From positions 1 through 27,204 of the forward strand of contig JAEZHS010000730.1 in NCBI GenBank assembly GCA_023436825.1: a stretch of DNA of 27,204 nt, written 5' to 3'. Below, in pieces: positions 6,020 to 13,674 of this stretch. The position numbers and the translations under genes are program-made. Under the pieces are notes generated by a model that worked only from the letters and a program-made list of their open reading frames with translations, ran no database searches and was not told the origin of the DNA. Source of the DNA: Pseudomonadota bacterium (GTDB lineage Bacteria > Pseudomonadota > Alphaproteobacteria > Reyranellales > Reyranellaceae). The number at the start of each line of letters is the position of its first letter. Position 1 is the first letter of the stretch.

Positions 6020-7738
6020 ATGTCCTCTTCTCATCGTTCGGTCGACGCGGTCGTCGTCGGCGCCGGCTTCGGCGGCCTCTATGCCCTTCACTGCCTGCGG
6101 CGGCTGGGCTTCAGCGCACTCTGTTTCGAGGCCGGCGACGGCGTCGGCGGCACCTGGTACTGGAACCGCTATCCCGGCGCGCGCTGCGACGTCGAGAGCA
6201 TGCAGTACTCCTATTCGTTCTCCGAGGAGCTCGACCAGGAATGGACCTGGTCGGAGAAATACTCACCGCAGCCCGAGATCCTGGCCTACGCCAACCACGT
6301 CGCCGACCGCTTCGACCTGCGCCGCGACATCCGCTTCGAGACGCGCGTCGTGGCCGCGACCTTCGACGAGGCGCGCGCGCTGTGGACGGTCGAGACCGAT
6401 CGCGATGATCGCGTCGAGGCGCGCTTCGTGATCATGGCGGTGGGCTGCCTGTCGGCGGCCAACAAGCCGCCGTTCGAGGGCATGGACGACTTCAAGGGGC
6501 CGATCTACCACACCGGCGAATGGCCCAAGGAAGGCGTCGACTTCACCGGCCAGCGCGTCGCGGTGATCGGCACCGGCTCGTCGGCCATCCAGTCGATCCC
6601 GCTGATCGCCGCCGAGGCCAAGGCGCTGACGGTGTTCCAGCGAACGCCGTCCTACACGGTGCCGGCCTACAACGCGAAGCTCGATCCCGACTACGTCGCC
6701 CGGGTGAAGGCCGACTATCCGGCGCTGCGCGCCAAGGCGCGTTCGCGGCCGACCGGCTTCTACTTCCCGTTCAACGCCCAGCCGGCGCTCGAGGCCACGC
6801 CGGAGGAGCGGCAGCGGCAGTACGAGGAAGCCTGGGCCAGGGGCGGCCTGCCCTTCCTCGGCGCCTACGGCGACCTGCTGTTCAACAAGCAGGCCAACGA
6901 CACGATCGCCGACTTCGCGCGCGCCAAGATCCGCAGCATCGTCGAGGATCCGGCGACGGCCGCGCTGCTCAGCCCCGACAACGTCTTCGGCTGCAAGCGG
7001 CTCTGCGTCGACACCGACTATTACGCGACCTTCAACAAGCCGCACGTCAAGTTGGTCGACGTGTCGAAGACGCCGATCGAGCGCTTCACGGCGGAGGGCG
7101 TCGTTGTCGCCGGCAGGACCTATGCCGCCGACGCCGTCGTCTGCGCCACGGGCTTTGCGGCGATGACCGGCTCGTACGACAAGATGCGCATCACCGGCCG
7201 CGGCGGGCTGACGCTCGCCGAGAAGTGGGCGGCGGGACCGCGCACCTACCTCGGCGTCGCCTCGGCGGGCTTCCCCAACCTGTTCATGGTCACCGGGCCT
7301 GGCAGCCCCTCGGTGCTGGCGAGCATGATCCAGGCGATCGAGCAGCATGTCGACTGGATGGTCGACCTGATGGCGCATATGCGCGACGTCGGCGCCAGGA
7401 GCTTCGAGCCCAAGGTCGCGGACGAGGACCAGTGGGTGGCGCACGTCAACGAAGTGAGCCAGGTGTCGCTGCGCTCGACCTGCAGCTCGTGGTACGTCGG
7501 CGCCAACGTGCCCGGCCGGCCGCGCGTGTTCATGCCCTATATCGGCGGCTTCCCGGTCTATGTGCAGAAGTGCAACGAGGTCATGGACACGGGCTACGAC
7601 GGCTTCGTGCTGGACGGCATCAAGACGACGGGCAACGCGCCACCCGAAGTGCGCCTCACCAAGCGCTGGCACGTGCCGCTCGACATGGACGTGATCTCGC
7701 CCGCGATGCTCGCCGCCAAGCGTGTGCCGGTGGTGTAG
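6020..7738 (+). CDS. Flavin-containing Baeyer-Villiger-type monooxygenase
   Basis: A protein of 572 residues, within the usual 530-600 range. An FAD Rossmann motif is at the start (VVGAGFGGL, 12-20), followed by GVGGTWYWNRYPGARCD, typical of class B flavin monooxygenases. The Baeyer-Villiger fingerprint F-x-G-x3-H-x3-W is FKGPIYHTGEW (158-168), and an NADPH Rossmann motif follows (IGTGSSAIQ, 183-191). Such enzymes use NADPH and O2 to turn ketones into esters or lactones, as in cyclohexanone or phenylacetone monooxygenases; the ketone here cannot be told. I chose ATG 6020 because the Rossmann motif begins ten residues later; no strong Shine-Dalgarno is seen. It lies 71 bp after DUF2218 on the same strand and may be co-transcribed or independent. 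Confidence 0.9.
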   Translation: MSSSHRSVDAVVVGAGFGGLYALHCLRRLGFSALCFEAGDGVGGTWYWNRYPGARCDVESMQYSYSFSEELDQEWTWSEKYSPQPEILAYANHVADRFDLRRDIRFETRVVAATFDEARALWTVETDRDDRVEARFVIMAVGCLSAANKPPFEGMDDFKGPIYHTGEWPKEGVDFTGQRVAVIGTGSSAIQSIPLIAAEAKALTVFQRTPSYTVPAYNAKLDPDYVARVKADYPALRAKARSRPTGFYFPFNAQPALEATPEERQRQYEEAWARGGLPFLGAYGDLLFNKQANDTIADFARAKIRSIVEDPATAALLSPDNVFGCKRLCVDTDYYATFNKPHVKLVDVSKTPIERFTAEGVVVAGRTYAADAVVCATGFAAMTGSYDKMRITGRGGLTLAEKWAAGPRTYLGVASAGFPNLFMVTGPGSPSVLASMIQAIEQHVDWMVDLMAHMRDVGARSFEPKVADEDQWVAHVNEVSQVSLRSTCSSWYVGANVPGRPRVFMPYIGGFPVYVQKCNEVMDTGYDGFVLDGIKTTGNAPPEVRLTKRWHVPLDMDVISPAMLAAKRVPVV

Positions 7739-7765
7739 GGCCTAGCCCGAGCCGAACTTCGGATT

Positions 7766-7791
7766 CCTCTCCCCCCCGCCAGGGGGAGAGG
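7766..7791. terminator. Hairpin between the monooxygenase gene and the DUF4114 pseudogene
   Basis: CCTCTCCCCC (7766-7775) and GGGGGAGAGG (7782-7791) are perfect inverted repeats around a 6-base loop. It lies 27 bp after the monooxygenase stop, between convergent reading frames. It lacks a T-run, so it may be an imperfect bidirectional terminator or a copy of a small dispersed palindrome. Confidence 0.6.
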
Positions 7792-7818
7792 AGCATGAGT
7801 GGGAAGTGTCTACTCCCC

Positions 7819-8660
7819 CTACACCAGCAGGTCGTCGGTCCGGACGCTGAAGATCACGTCCTGGAAGTCGTTGTCGCCGGTGGCGCTGGGCAAGTCCTCG
7901 AAGCCCATGAGAAGCTCCAGGCCGCCGCGCGAGACGCCGGACAGAACCTGATTGGCATCGCCCGGATTGAGGGTCGCGACCGAATGGAAGACCTGGGCAT
8001 TGGTCAGGTTGATGGTGCGGGTATCGCCGGCGCCTTAACGGCTTCGTCGAAATTGAGCACGATGTCGGACGACACGACGACGCTGGAGGCGTCGTCGGCC
8101 GGCGTGGAGGATTGCAGGACCGGCGCGATCGTGTCGCCGCCGCCGGTGAAGGGCGCGCTCGAGACGACGATGTCGTCGATGCCGACCCACTCGTCGCTGC
8201 CGCCGGCATTGGTCGTCGTGATGCGCACTTCGACCTGGGCCTGGTTGTTGGCCGCCGCCGGCAGGGTGACGTCGACCGTCGTCACCTGCGTGGCGCTGCC
8301 GCCCGTCGTGACGTCGGAGAAATAGCCGTTGGTGACGTTGGTCCAGGCGCCCGAGGAGCCCAGGCGATACTGCACGTTCAACTGCTGCTGGGCGTTGTCG
8401 GCGGAGCCGTCGATATCGCGGGCGTTGAACTGCACGCGCACCCCTTCGCGGCCGGTGGCGTAGAGATAGAGCACCAGGGAGGGCGCATCGGCGGTCCCGG
8501 AGCCCTGCAGGGCCACTGTCGGGTTGGCGGTGGCGAACTCCGCAACGCCGCCGCTAACGTTGGTGTCGGGGTTGCCCTGATTGGCGATGACGTCGATGTT
8601 GCCGACCGCCGCGCCGGTCAGCGTGCGCGGATCGACGTTGGTCGGGGAGCCGGCATCGAT
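7819..8660 (-). pseudogene. Broken gene for a secreted Ig-like (Big_5)/DUF4114 protein
   Basis: The minus strand from about 8640 encodes a beta-rich extracellular-type module (LVLYLYATGREGVRVQFNAR, then DEWVGIDDIVVS), followed by a Big_5-like start (DTIAPVLQSSTPADDASS, DIVLNFDEAVKA). The frame then runs into a stop. Removing two bases of the GCGC near 8028-8036 restores the frame: it continues as KAGDTRTINLTNAQVF and ends with GFEDLP...DNDFQDVIFSV, the C-terminal signature of DUF4114, stopping at TAG 7819-7821. No credible start codon or signal peptide precedes the first module, so the N-terminus is missing too. The original was probably a large surface or secreted protein. A sequencing or assembly error could explain the 2-base lesion alone, but not the absent N-terminus. 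Confidence 0.7.
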
Positions 8661-8767
8661 GCTGCGCCGACCGGTCGTGCGCGATCGAACAGAGCGCCAA
8701 GCACGGGCAACGAATCCATCAACGCTGACGTTGCAGGTGCAGGACTTCTTCTGCGTTCGGGAATGCC

Positions 8768-9271
8768 ATGAGATTTCAAGACCTGCCAGCCGTGGCAACA
8801 GCGACGCACGCCGCCGCCCACGACACTGATCTCTGCGCCGGTGGTGGCGATTCCAGTGGTGGAGGCGGCGGCGGGGGTTCCGGCGGCGGTGGGGGCGCCT
8901 CGGCCGGCAGCGCCGGCACCACGGGAAGCACGGCAAGCGGCAGTGCGAGCAGCACCGGCCCGGCCGGCGCAAGCGACGCCACCGGCACAAGCAGTGCCGC
9001 AGCAGGCAGCGTCGCCCCACAATCGCACAGCGGAGCCATTTCCACAGGCATCGGTTCGGCGGTCGGCGGCGCCGGTAACGGGGCGGCCGGCGGCAATGGC
9101 AACGGCGCCGTCCATGCGGGCGGCAATCCATCCGGCGCCACGTCCCTGCAGGGCGCGACCCGTCCCTACTCCCTGTGCGCGATCTATTTTCGGCGCGACC
9201 AGCTCAAGACGACTGCCGATTGCCTGACTGCCGCCAACGGCCAGGTCCTGCCGCTCGAAGTCTGCCAATGA
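8768..9271 (+). CDS. Gly/Ser-rich protein with conserved-looking Cys-containing C-terminus
   Basis: A predicted protein of 167 residues with three parts: a short N-terminus (MRFQDLPAVATATHAAAH), a long low-complexity middle of Gly, Ser, Ala and Thr (runs of up to seven Gly), and a compositionally normal tail (SLCAIYFRRDQLKTTADCLT, ending LEVCQ) with three cysteines. Its TGA (9269-9271) overlaps the ATG of the TonB-family gene as ATGA, the best evidence that this frame is translated. No canonical signal peptide or lipobox is visible, so the true start may differ. The function is unknown; coupling to TonB suggests an envelope protein. The low-complexity part could mislead frame choice, hence moderate confidence. 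Confidence 0.55.
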   Translation: MRFQDLPAVATATHAAAHDTDLCAGGGDSSGGGGGGGSGGGGGASAGSAGTTGSTASGSASSTGPAGASDATGTSSAAAGSVAPQSHSGAISTGIGSAVGGAGNGAAGGNGNGAVHAGGNPSGATSLQGATRPYSLCAIYFRRDQLKTTADCLTAANGQVLPLEVCQ

Positions 9272-10212
9272 GCGGGCCGCGGTTCCATCGTGTCTGGACG
9301 GTGGCCGTGATGGGCTCGGCGATGCTGCACGCGACGGCGCTGGCCGCGCTGCTGCCCGAGGCTGTGCCGCGCCAGGAGCGGCTCAGCGAACAGGCCATCG
9401 AACTCACGCTCGAGCGACCGACGGCGCCCTTCGAAGCGCCCGCAGTACCGGCCGCCGAGCGGGCGGCGCAAAGGCTGCCGTCCGGTGCGTCGTCCTTCCA
9501 ATCCGCCGCTGCCCTGGCACCCGGGCCGTCGGAGGCGGCTTCGGCGCCCCTGCCCGCTCCGACAGAGCCGCATATCGCCGAAACATTGCCCTCCGCCGAG
9601 CCGCCGCCCGCGGTAGTCGCGCGCGACTTCGGCACCAGCGCCACGCCAACCGCACGGGAAGGCAAGCTCGAGGCGATGATGCCCGGCGTCGACGTGCCGC
9701 CACTGGTCAACGGCCAAGACTTTGCACGTACGGCGCCGAGTGCGCTGGCCAGGTCGTCGATCCTGCAAAGCCGGCCGCAGGCGCCGCCGCCGCAACAGGT
9801 CGTGCGGCAGGCCACCCCGAAACGGGCATCGCAACAGAACGAGCCCGACCCCTTGGGCGGCGGCCAGTCCCCCGGCGCACCCTCGCCGGTTACGCGGACG
9901 GCCACCAGCTACAGCGCCCATCAGGCGCAGCAGGACTATCTGATGCAGGTCGTGCACAAGCTGTCACAGGCGCGCTTCACGCCGACGACGCCGGAACAGC
10001 GCGAGCACGGCCTAGTGGTCGTCCGGCTGACCATCAGCCGCGACGGTCGGCTGATCGATGTCGCCCTGACCCGGCCCAGCGGCTCGCCGGCCCTCGACCG
10101 CGGCGTCATGGAGACCGTCCGCAAGGCCTCGCCTTTCGCGCCGCTGCCGGCGGAACTCGCCGCCAACAGCCATACGTTCATCGTGCCGATCAACTACGCG
10201 CAGGAGCGGTAG
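9268..10212 (+). CDS. TonB family energy-transducing protein
   Basis: A protein of 314 residues. ATG 9268 overlaps the previous stop (ATGA). It has a short cytoplasmic N-terminus, one transmembrane segment (about 9-30, VWTVAVMGSAMLHATALAAL), a long Pro/Ala-rich periplasmic spacer (about 40-225), and a TonB C-terminal domain (about 232-314) with HGLVVVRLTISRDGRLIDV, RPSGSPALDRGVMETVRKAS, PFAPLP and FIVPINY. TonB C-terminal domains contact outer-membrane receptors and pass on energy from ExbBD. No exbB, exbD or receptor gene is present here, so it is either a stand-alone TonB paralogue or serves genes elsewhere. The coupling to a Gly-rich Cys-tailed protein is unusual. Confidence 0.88.
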   Translation: MSGPRFHRVWTVAVMGSAMLHATALAALLPEAVPRQERLSEQAIELTLERPTAPFEAPAVPAAERAAQRLPSGASSFQSAAALAPGPSEAASAPLPAPTEPHIAETLPSAEPPPAVVARDFGTSATPTAREGKLEAMMPGVDVPPLVNGQDFARTAPSALARSSILQSRPQAPPPQQVVRQATPKRASQQNEPDPLGGGQSPGAPSPVTRTATSYSAHQAQQDYLMQVVHKLSQARFTPTTPEQREHGLVVVRLTISRDGRLIDVALTRPSGSPALDRGVMETVRKASPFAPLPAELAANSHTFIVPINYAQER

Positions 10213-10223
10213 AAAAGGCACGC

Positions 10224-10239
10224 ACCGCCTTCCGGCGGT
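10224..10239. terminator. Short hairpin between convergent TonB and cupin genes
   Basis: ACCGCC (10224-10229) and GGCGGT (10234-10239) form a 6-bp stem with a TTCC loop, 11 bp after the TonB stop. There is no T-run. It is a weak candidate terminator; the rest of 10240-10308 shows nothing I can assign. Confidence 0.35.
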
Positions 10240-10308
10240 TCGTCAACGTCTCGCCCGACCAGATCGACGACCAGCGCACCCAGCCGTTCCGCGCCCAGGG
10301 GCTGAATC

Positions 10309-10794
10309 TCAGAGGTCGACGCGCTCCGCGGCAAGCGCCTTGCGCTCGGTCATGTTGAAGCGACCGGCATAGATCGGCCGCTCGCCGGTCGACGGACCGG
10401 GATACTGCACGATCATGATCTCGCCGCCGGTCGCGGTATGGAACTCGCCCTCGAAATGCGGGTCGGGGTGATAGAGCATCGTGCCCGGCGGGCAGAGGCG
10501 GCCGTCGATCGTGAACTCGCCCTTCAGGATCAGCCAGACCTGGGCGAAGCCGTGATAGTGCTCGGGATGATGAGCGCCGGGCTCGAGGCGCAGGATACCG
10601 GCGTTGGGGGCGGTCGGCTGCCCGGGGGTGGGATGGAACAGCATCTTGCCGGTCTCACCGGGCCAGCGGATCGTCTCCCACTCGACCTCGTCGAGATGGC
10701 GCACCTGATAAGGCAGATGATCGCGCCGCGAGGCCTCGCGCGTGGTCTGGAGCGCGGCATTGGCGATGGCCGTGTCGGGAATGTGCTTGCTCAT
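10309..10794 (-). CDS. Cupin-domain protein
   Basis: A protein of 161 residues, starting MSKHIP at 10794. The start overlaps the stop of the upstream XRE-cupin gene as ATGA on the minus strand, which decides it. A single cupin barrel is visible: motif 1 around GAHHPEHYHGFAQVWLILKG (His-x-His metal ligands and Glu) and motif 2 around PPGTMLYHPDPHFEGEFHT. The body resembles small metal-binding cupins such as acireductone or anti-sigma ChrR-like cupins, but the reaction is unknown. Its position behind a cupin-type regulator suggests it is the regulated enzyme of that unit, acting on a small ligand the regulator also senses. Confidence 0.8.
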   Translation of the reverse strand: MSKHIPDTAIANAALQTTREASRRDHLPYQVRHLDEVEWETIRWPGETGKMLFHPTPGQPTAPNAGILRLEPGAHHPEHYHGFAQVWLILKGEFTIDGRLCPPGTMLYHPDPHFEGEFHTATGGEIMIVQYPGPSTGERPIYAGRFNMTERKALAAERVDL

Positions 10795-11441
10795 GGCTTG
10801 GCTTCCTCCTTCTCTGTCGTTGTTGCGAGATGCCACCAGTCGGGCACGTCCGAAGCGTCGGCCGGACGCGCCACGGTCATCAGCACGTGCGCCTGGCCGC
10901 GGCCGCCGTTCTCCGCACGATGCGGCAGTTGCGAATCGATCAGGATGCCGTCGCCCGGCTTCAGCCGGTGGGTCGCGCCGTCGACATGGAACAGCACCTC
11001 ACCCGACAGCACGTAGCAATGCTCCTGGCCGGGATGGGAAACCATGGCCGACATGCCCTTGGCGCGCGGGAAGACGAGATGGAAGACCTCCAGCCGGTCG
11101 AGCGGCGCGCCACCGCCGAGATGGCGGAAGCGATAGCCCGTGGCGGCGACGTCCTTCATGCCGCCGGCGTCGCCGCGATGAATCGCGACCCGCGTCCGGG
11201 CCGGCGCACTGGCGCTCTCGAAGAGCTCATGCAGCCCCAGCCCCAGCGCCTCGGCGAGCTGGATCAGGTTGGCGATCGAGGCCACCGCCTGTCCGCGCTC
11301 GAGTCGGGAGAGAAAGCTCTCAGACAGGCCGGCCTGGCGCGCCACCGACGCCAGGGTGGCGCCGGCGCCGATGCGCGCCGAGCGCAGGCGATTGCCGATC
11401 TCCCTCGTGGCCGCCGCGACCTTGTCCATGCCCGCGAGCAT
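10791..11441 (-). CDS. XRE-family transcriptional regulator with C-terminal cupin sensor
   Basis: A protein of 216 residues. The N-terminal helix-turn-helix (about 14-70) reads IGNRLRSARIGAGATLASVA, QAGLSESFLSRLERGQA and IANLIQLAEALGL. A cupin domain follows (about 105-195) with HPGQEHCYVLSGEVLFHVDG and LKPGDGILIDSQLPHRAEN. This HTH-plus-cupin layout is that of PuuR/SutR-like regulators, which sense small molecules. ATG 11441 has AAGGAAAG upstream on the minus strand; an alternative ATG at 11429 lacks one. Its stop overlaps the cupin start. It is divergent from the sulfite dehydrogenase operon across 111 bp that carry an inverted repeat, so autoregulation and control of that operon are both plausible. 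Confidence 0.88.
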   Translation of the reverse strand: MLAGMDKVAAATREIGNRLRSARIGAGATLASVARQAGLSESFLSRLERGQAVASIANLIQLAEALGLGLHELFESASAPARTRVAIHRGDAGGMKDVAATGYRFRHLGGGAPLDRLEVFHLVFPRAKGMSAMVSHPGQEHCYVLSGEVLFHVDGATHRLKPGDGILIDSQLPHRAENGGRGQAHVLMTVARPADASDVPDWWHLATTTEKEEAKP

Positions 11442-11445
11442 GATG

Positions 11446-11472
11446 GAAGACTTTCCTTACATGCAAGTCTTC
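11446..11472. promoter_or_regulatory. Inverted repeat, candidate operator of the XRE-cupin regulator
   Basis: GAAGACTT (11446-11453) and AAGTCTTC (11465-11472) are perfect 8-bp inverted repeats separated by 11 bases, so the arm centres are 19 bp (nearly two helical turns) apart. They sit directly upstream of the regulator start and inside the divergent intergenic region. The arrangement fits a dimeric HTH protein binding both half-sites, and the site overlaps the regulator's leader and Shine-Dalgarno. Binding is inferred. Confidence 0.6.
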
Positions 11473-11552
11473 TTTCTCCGCCAGAAAGCCAGCAAATGGG
11501 CCGGGATGGGCTACAAGGAACGCCACTGTCAGCTTTTTGCCTGGGCGATCGG

Positions 11553-12767
11553 ATGCGCAACACGACACGACGATCCTTTCTGGGACATGCGGGGGCCGGC
11601 GGCCTCGCGCTCGTTTCCGGCTCCGCCTGGGCCAACCCGACCGTCGAGCTGCCCCTGCCCGGGGGCCCGCGCGAGCGCGCGCTGACGACGGCCTTCCCGC
11701 AGAAGTCCACGATGATCCTGCAGCGCACGCGACCGCCGCTGCTCGAGACGCCGTTCGAGGTGTTCGATCGCGGCGTCTTCACCCCCAACGACCAGTTCTA
11801 TGTGCGCTGGCACTGGGCCGTCATCCCGACCGAGATCGACGTCGCGAGCTTCCGGCTCTCGGTTAGCGGCCACGTCGACAAGCCGCTGTCGCTCGGCCTC
11901 AAGGACATCGTCGACGGCATGCCGCGGGTCGAGCTGGCGGCGGTCAACCAGTGCTCGGGCAACTCGCGCGGCTTCTCGCAGCCTTCGGTCCCCGGCGCGC
12001 AATGGGCCAACGGCGCCATGGGCAACGCCAAGTGGATGGGCGTCAGGCTCAAGGACGTGCTCGACCGCGCCGGCATCAAGCCGGGAGCCCGACAAGTGCG
12101 GTTTGCCGGCCTCGACGAGCCGGTGGTCGACGGCGCGCCGAAGTTCATGAAGTCGCTCTCGCTCGACCATGCGCGCGACGGCGAGGTGATGATCGCCTAC
12201 GCCATGAACGGCGAGCAGCTGCCGCTGCTCAACGGCTTCCCGCTGCGGCTGGTGGTGCCCGGCTGGTACTCGACCTATTGGGTGAAGATGCTCGATCGCA
12301 TCGAAGTACTCGACGCACAGGACGAGAATTTCTGGACCAGGAGCGCCTATCTCATTCCCGACACGCCCGGCGCCGACATGATGCCGGGACAGGCGGGCGT
12401 GAAGATGGTGCCGATCAACACGATGGTGCCGCGCTCGTTCGTCACCAGCCTCAAGGACGGCGTGACGCTCAAGGCCGCCGTGCCGACGGCCGTGCGTGGC
12501 ATCGCCTTCGGCGGCTCGACCGGTGTCGGGGCCGTCGACCTCTCGCTCGACGACGGCGCGACCTGGCGGCCGACGACGCTCGGCCAGGACGAGGGCAAGT
12601 ACAGCTTCCGCCAATGGCAGACCGAGATCGCGCCGGCAGCCGGCCCCGTGTCTCTCATGGTCCGCTGCACAAACAGCGACGGGCTCCCCCAGCCCAAGGC
12701 GATGAACTGGAACCCGAGCGGCTTCATGCACAACGCCATCGAGACCCTCCACGTGACGGCGGCATGA
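11553..12767 (+). CDS. Periplasmic molybdenum sulfite dehydrogenase catalytic subunit (SorA/SoxC-like)
   Basis: A protein of 404 residues. A twin-arginine signal (TTRRSFLGHAGAGG, cleavage probably after SGSAWA) shows export of a folded cofactor protein. The sulfite oxidase fold follows: FYVRWHW (Arg85, His87; substrate-pocket pair R-x-H), VNQCSGNSRG with the molybdenum-ligating Cys134, the GVRLKDVLDRAGI block, and GFPLRLVVPGWYSTYWVKML. The C-terminal dimerisation domain contains IAFGGSTGVGAVDLSLDDG, a typical Mo-co dimerisation sequence. It oxidises sulfite to sulfate and hands electrons to a cytochrome c, encoded 7 bp downstream. I chose ATG 11553 because it places the Tat motif at residues 5-10. 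No sox thiosulfate genes are present, so the SorAB type is likelier than SoxCD. Confidence 0.9.
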   Translation: MRNTTRRSFLGHAGAGGLALVSGSAWANPTVELPLPGGPRERALTTAFPQKSTMILQRTRPPLLETPFEVFDRGVFTPNDQFYVRWHWAVIPTEIDVASFRLSVSGHVDKPLSLGLKDIVDGMPRVELAAVNQCSGNSRGFSQPSVPGAQWANGAMGNAKWMGVRLKDVLDRAGIKPGARQVRFAGLDEPVVDGAPKFMKSLSLDHARDGEVMIAYAMNGEQLPLLNGFPLRLVVPGWYSTYWVKMLDRIEVLDAQDENFWTRSAYLIPDTPGADMMPGQAGVKMVPINTMVPRSFVTSLKDGVTLKAAVPTAVRGIAFGGSTGVGAVDLSLDDGATWRPTTLGQDEGKYSFRQWQTEIAPAAGPVSLMVRCTNSDGLPQPKAMNWNPSGFMHNAIETLHVTAA

Positions 12768-12774
12768 GGCGCCC

Positions 12775-13161
12775 ATGACCATCAATGCCGCTCAAGTCGG
12801 ATTCGGCGCCGCCATGCTGGCGGGCGTGGTGCTGGCGATCATCGGCCATCCCGCACCGAAGGATGTGTTGCCGCCTGCAGCCTCCGCGGCGCCATCGACG
12901 CCGACCTTCGTGCTGAAGTCGGTGTCGGTCGAGCTGCCGACCAGCGACGTCGCCTTCCCCGGCGGGGTGACGGCGGACGCGATCAATGCCAATTGCCTGT
13001 CCTGCCACTCCGCCGGCATGGTGCTGACCCAGCCCAGCTTCGCCAGGGCGACATGGGCCGCCGAAGTCGACAAGATGATCCATGCCTTCAAGGCGCCGAT
13101 CGATCAGGCCAACGCGGCGGCGATCGTCGATTATCTGGCGGCAACCAAAGGCGCCAAGTAG
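12775..13161 (+). CDS. Small monohaem cytochrome c, sulfite dehydrogenase electron acceptor (SorB-like)
   Basis: A protein of 128 residues with an N-terminal signal or anchor segment (about 7-24, VGFGAAMLAGVVLAIIG), a Pro/Ala linker, and one haem c site CLSCH (Cys74, Cys77, His78). Met82 or Met99 could be the distal ligand. It starts 7 bp after the molybdoenzyme stop. SorB of Starkeya novella is the paralogous monohaem partner that takes electrons from sulfite. The C-terminal IVDYLAATKG is typical of small class I cytochromes c. Confidence 0.88.
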   Translation: MTINAAQVGFGAAMLAGVVLAIIGHPAPKDVLPPAASAAPSTPTFVLKSVSVELPTSDVAFPGGVTADAINANCLSCHSAGMVLTQPSFARATWAAEVDKMIHAFKAPIDQANAAAIVDYLAATKGAK

Positions 13162-13170
13162 GAGTCGATC

Positions 13171-13578
13171 ATGCCACTCGCCGTCGACGCTCTCGACCAT
13201 CTCGTCATCAACGTACGCGACGTCGAGGTCGCGGCCGCCTGGTACCACCGCGTGCTCGGCATGACGCGCGAGGACTTCGATCCCGGCCCCGGCAAGGTCC
13301 GGCGGACCTCGGTGAGGTTCGGCCGCCAGAAGATCAACCTCAGGCCGCTCTCGGCCAGCAAGCAGGAATGGTTCACGGCCGATCACGAGAAGGCCGGCAG
13401 CGATGATCTCTGTTTCCTGACCAGCGCGTCGCCCCAGGCGGTGGCCGATCACCTGCGCGCTTGCGGCGTGGCGATCATCGAGGGTCCGACCGACAAGCGC
13501 GGCGCCATGGGCACGATCGTCTCGGTCTATTGCCGCGACCCCGATGGAAGCCTGATCGAGATTTCGTCGTACAAGTAG
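13171..13578 (+). CDS. VOC (glyoxalase/dioxygenase) superfamily protein
   Basis: A protein of 135 residues made of two beta-alpha-beta-beta-beta modules. LDHLVINVRDVEVAAAWYHR near the start supplies the first His ligand. The C-terminal DPDGSLIEISSYK supplies the Glu ligand, with SDDLCFLTS between. This is the pattern of fosfomycin-resistance-like and glyoxalase-like VOC enzymes. AGGAG is 5-10 bp before the ATG and 9 bp separate it from the cytochrome gene, so it is the last gene of the sulfite operon. Its link to sulfite is unclear; adduct detoxification is possible but not shown. Confidence 0.88.
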   Translation: MPLAVDALDHLVINVRDVEVAAAWYHRVLGMTREDFDPGPGKVRRTSVRFGRQKINLRPLSASKQEWFTADHEKAGSDDLCFLTSASPQAVADHLRACGVAIIEGPTDKRGAMGTIVSVYCRDPDGSLIEISSYK

Positions 13579-13674
13579 AGCCCGCCCGGCAACTCGCGTC
13601 CCCGTGCGCGCAGCGCGTGAAGAACAACAGAATCTTCACCGAACTGTCAAAAACGTTGCACTTCAGCCATCGCC

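Noticed and set aside
6520..8325. A 601-codon plus-strand frame overlapping the monooxygenase and running into the pseudogene
   Set aside because: It is out of frame with the BVMO motifs and rich in Arg and low-complexity sequence; no domain is visible.
8830..8840. A lipoprotein lipobox in the Gly-rich protein (TDLC)
   Set aside because: The residues before the Cys do not fit the L-[AS]-[GA]-C pattern and no hydrophobic signal segment precedes it.
8776..9141. A minus-strand Pro-rich frame opposite the Gly-rich ORF
   Set aside because: It mirrors the Gly codons (GGN/NCC) and has no coupling or ribosome binding site; the plus-strand frame has the ATGA link to TonB.
10213..10308. A possible peptide remnant between TonB and the cupin gene
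   Set aside because: One frame reads a plausible stretch (RFVNVSPDQIDDQRTQPFRA), but it is short, has no start or ribosome binding site, and matches no family I recognise.
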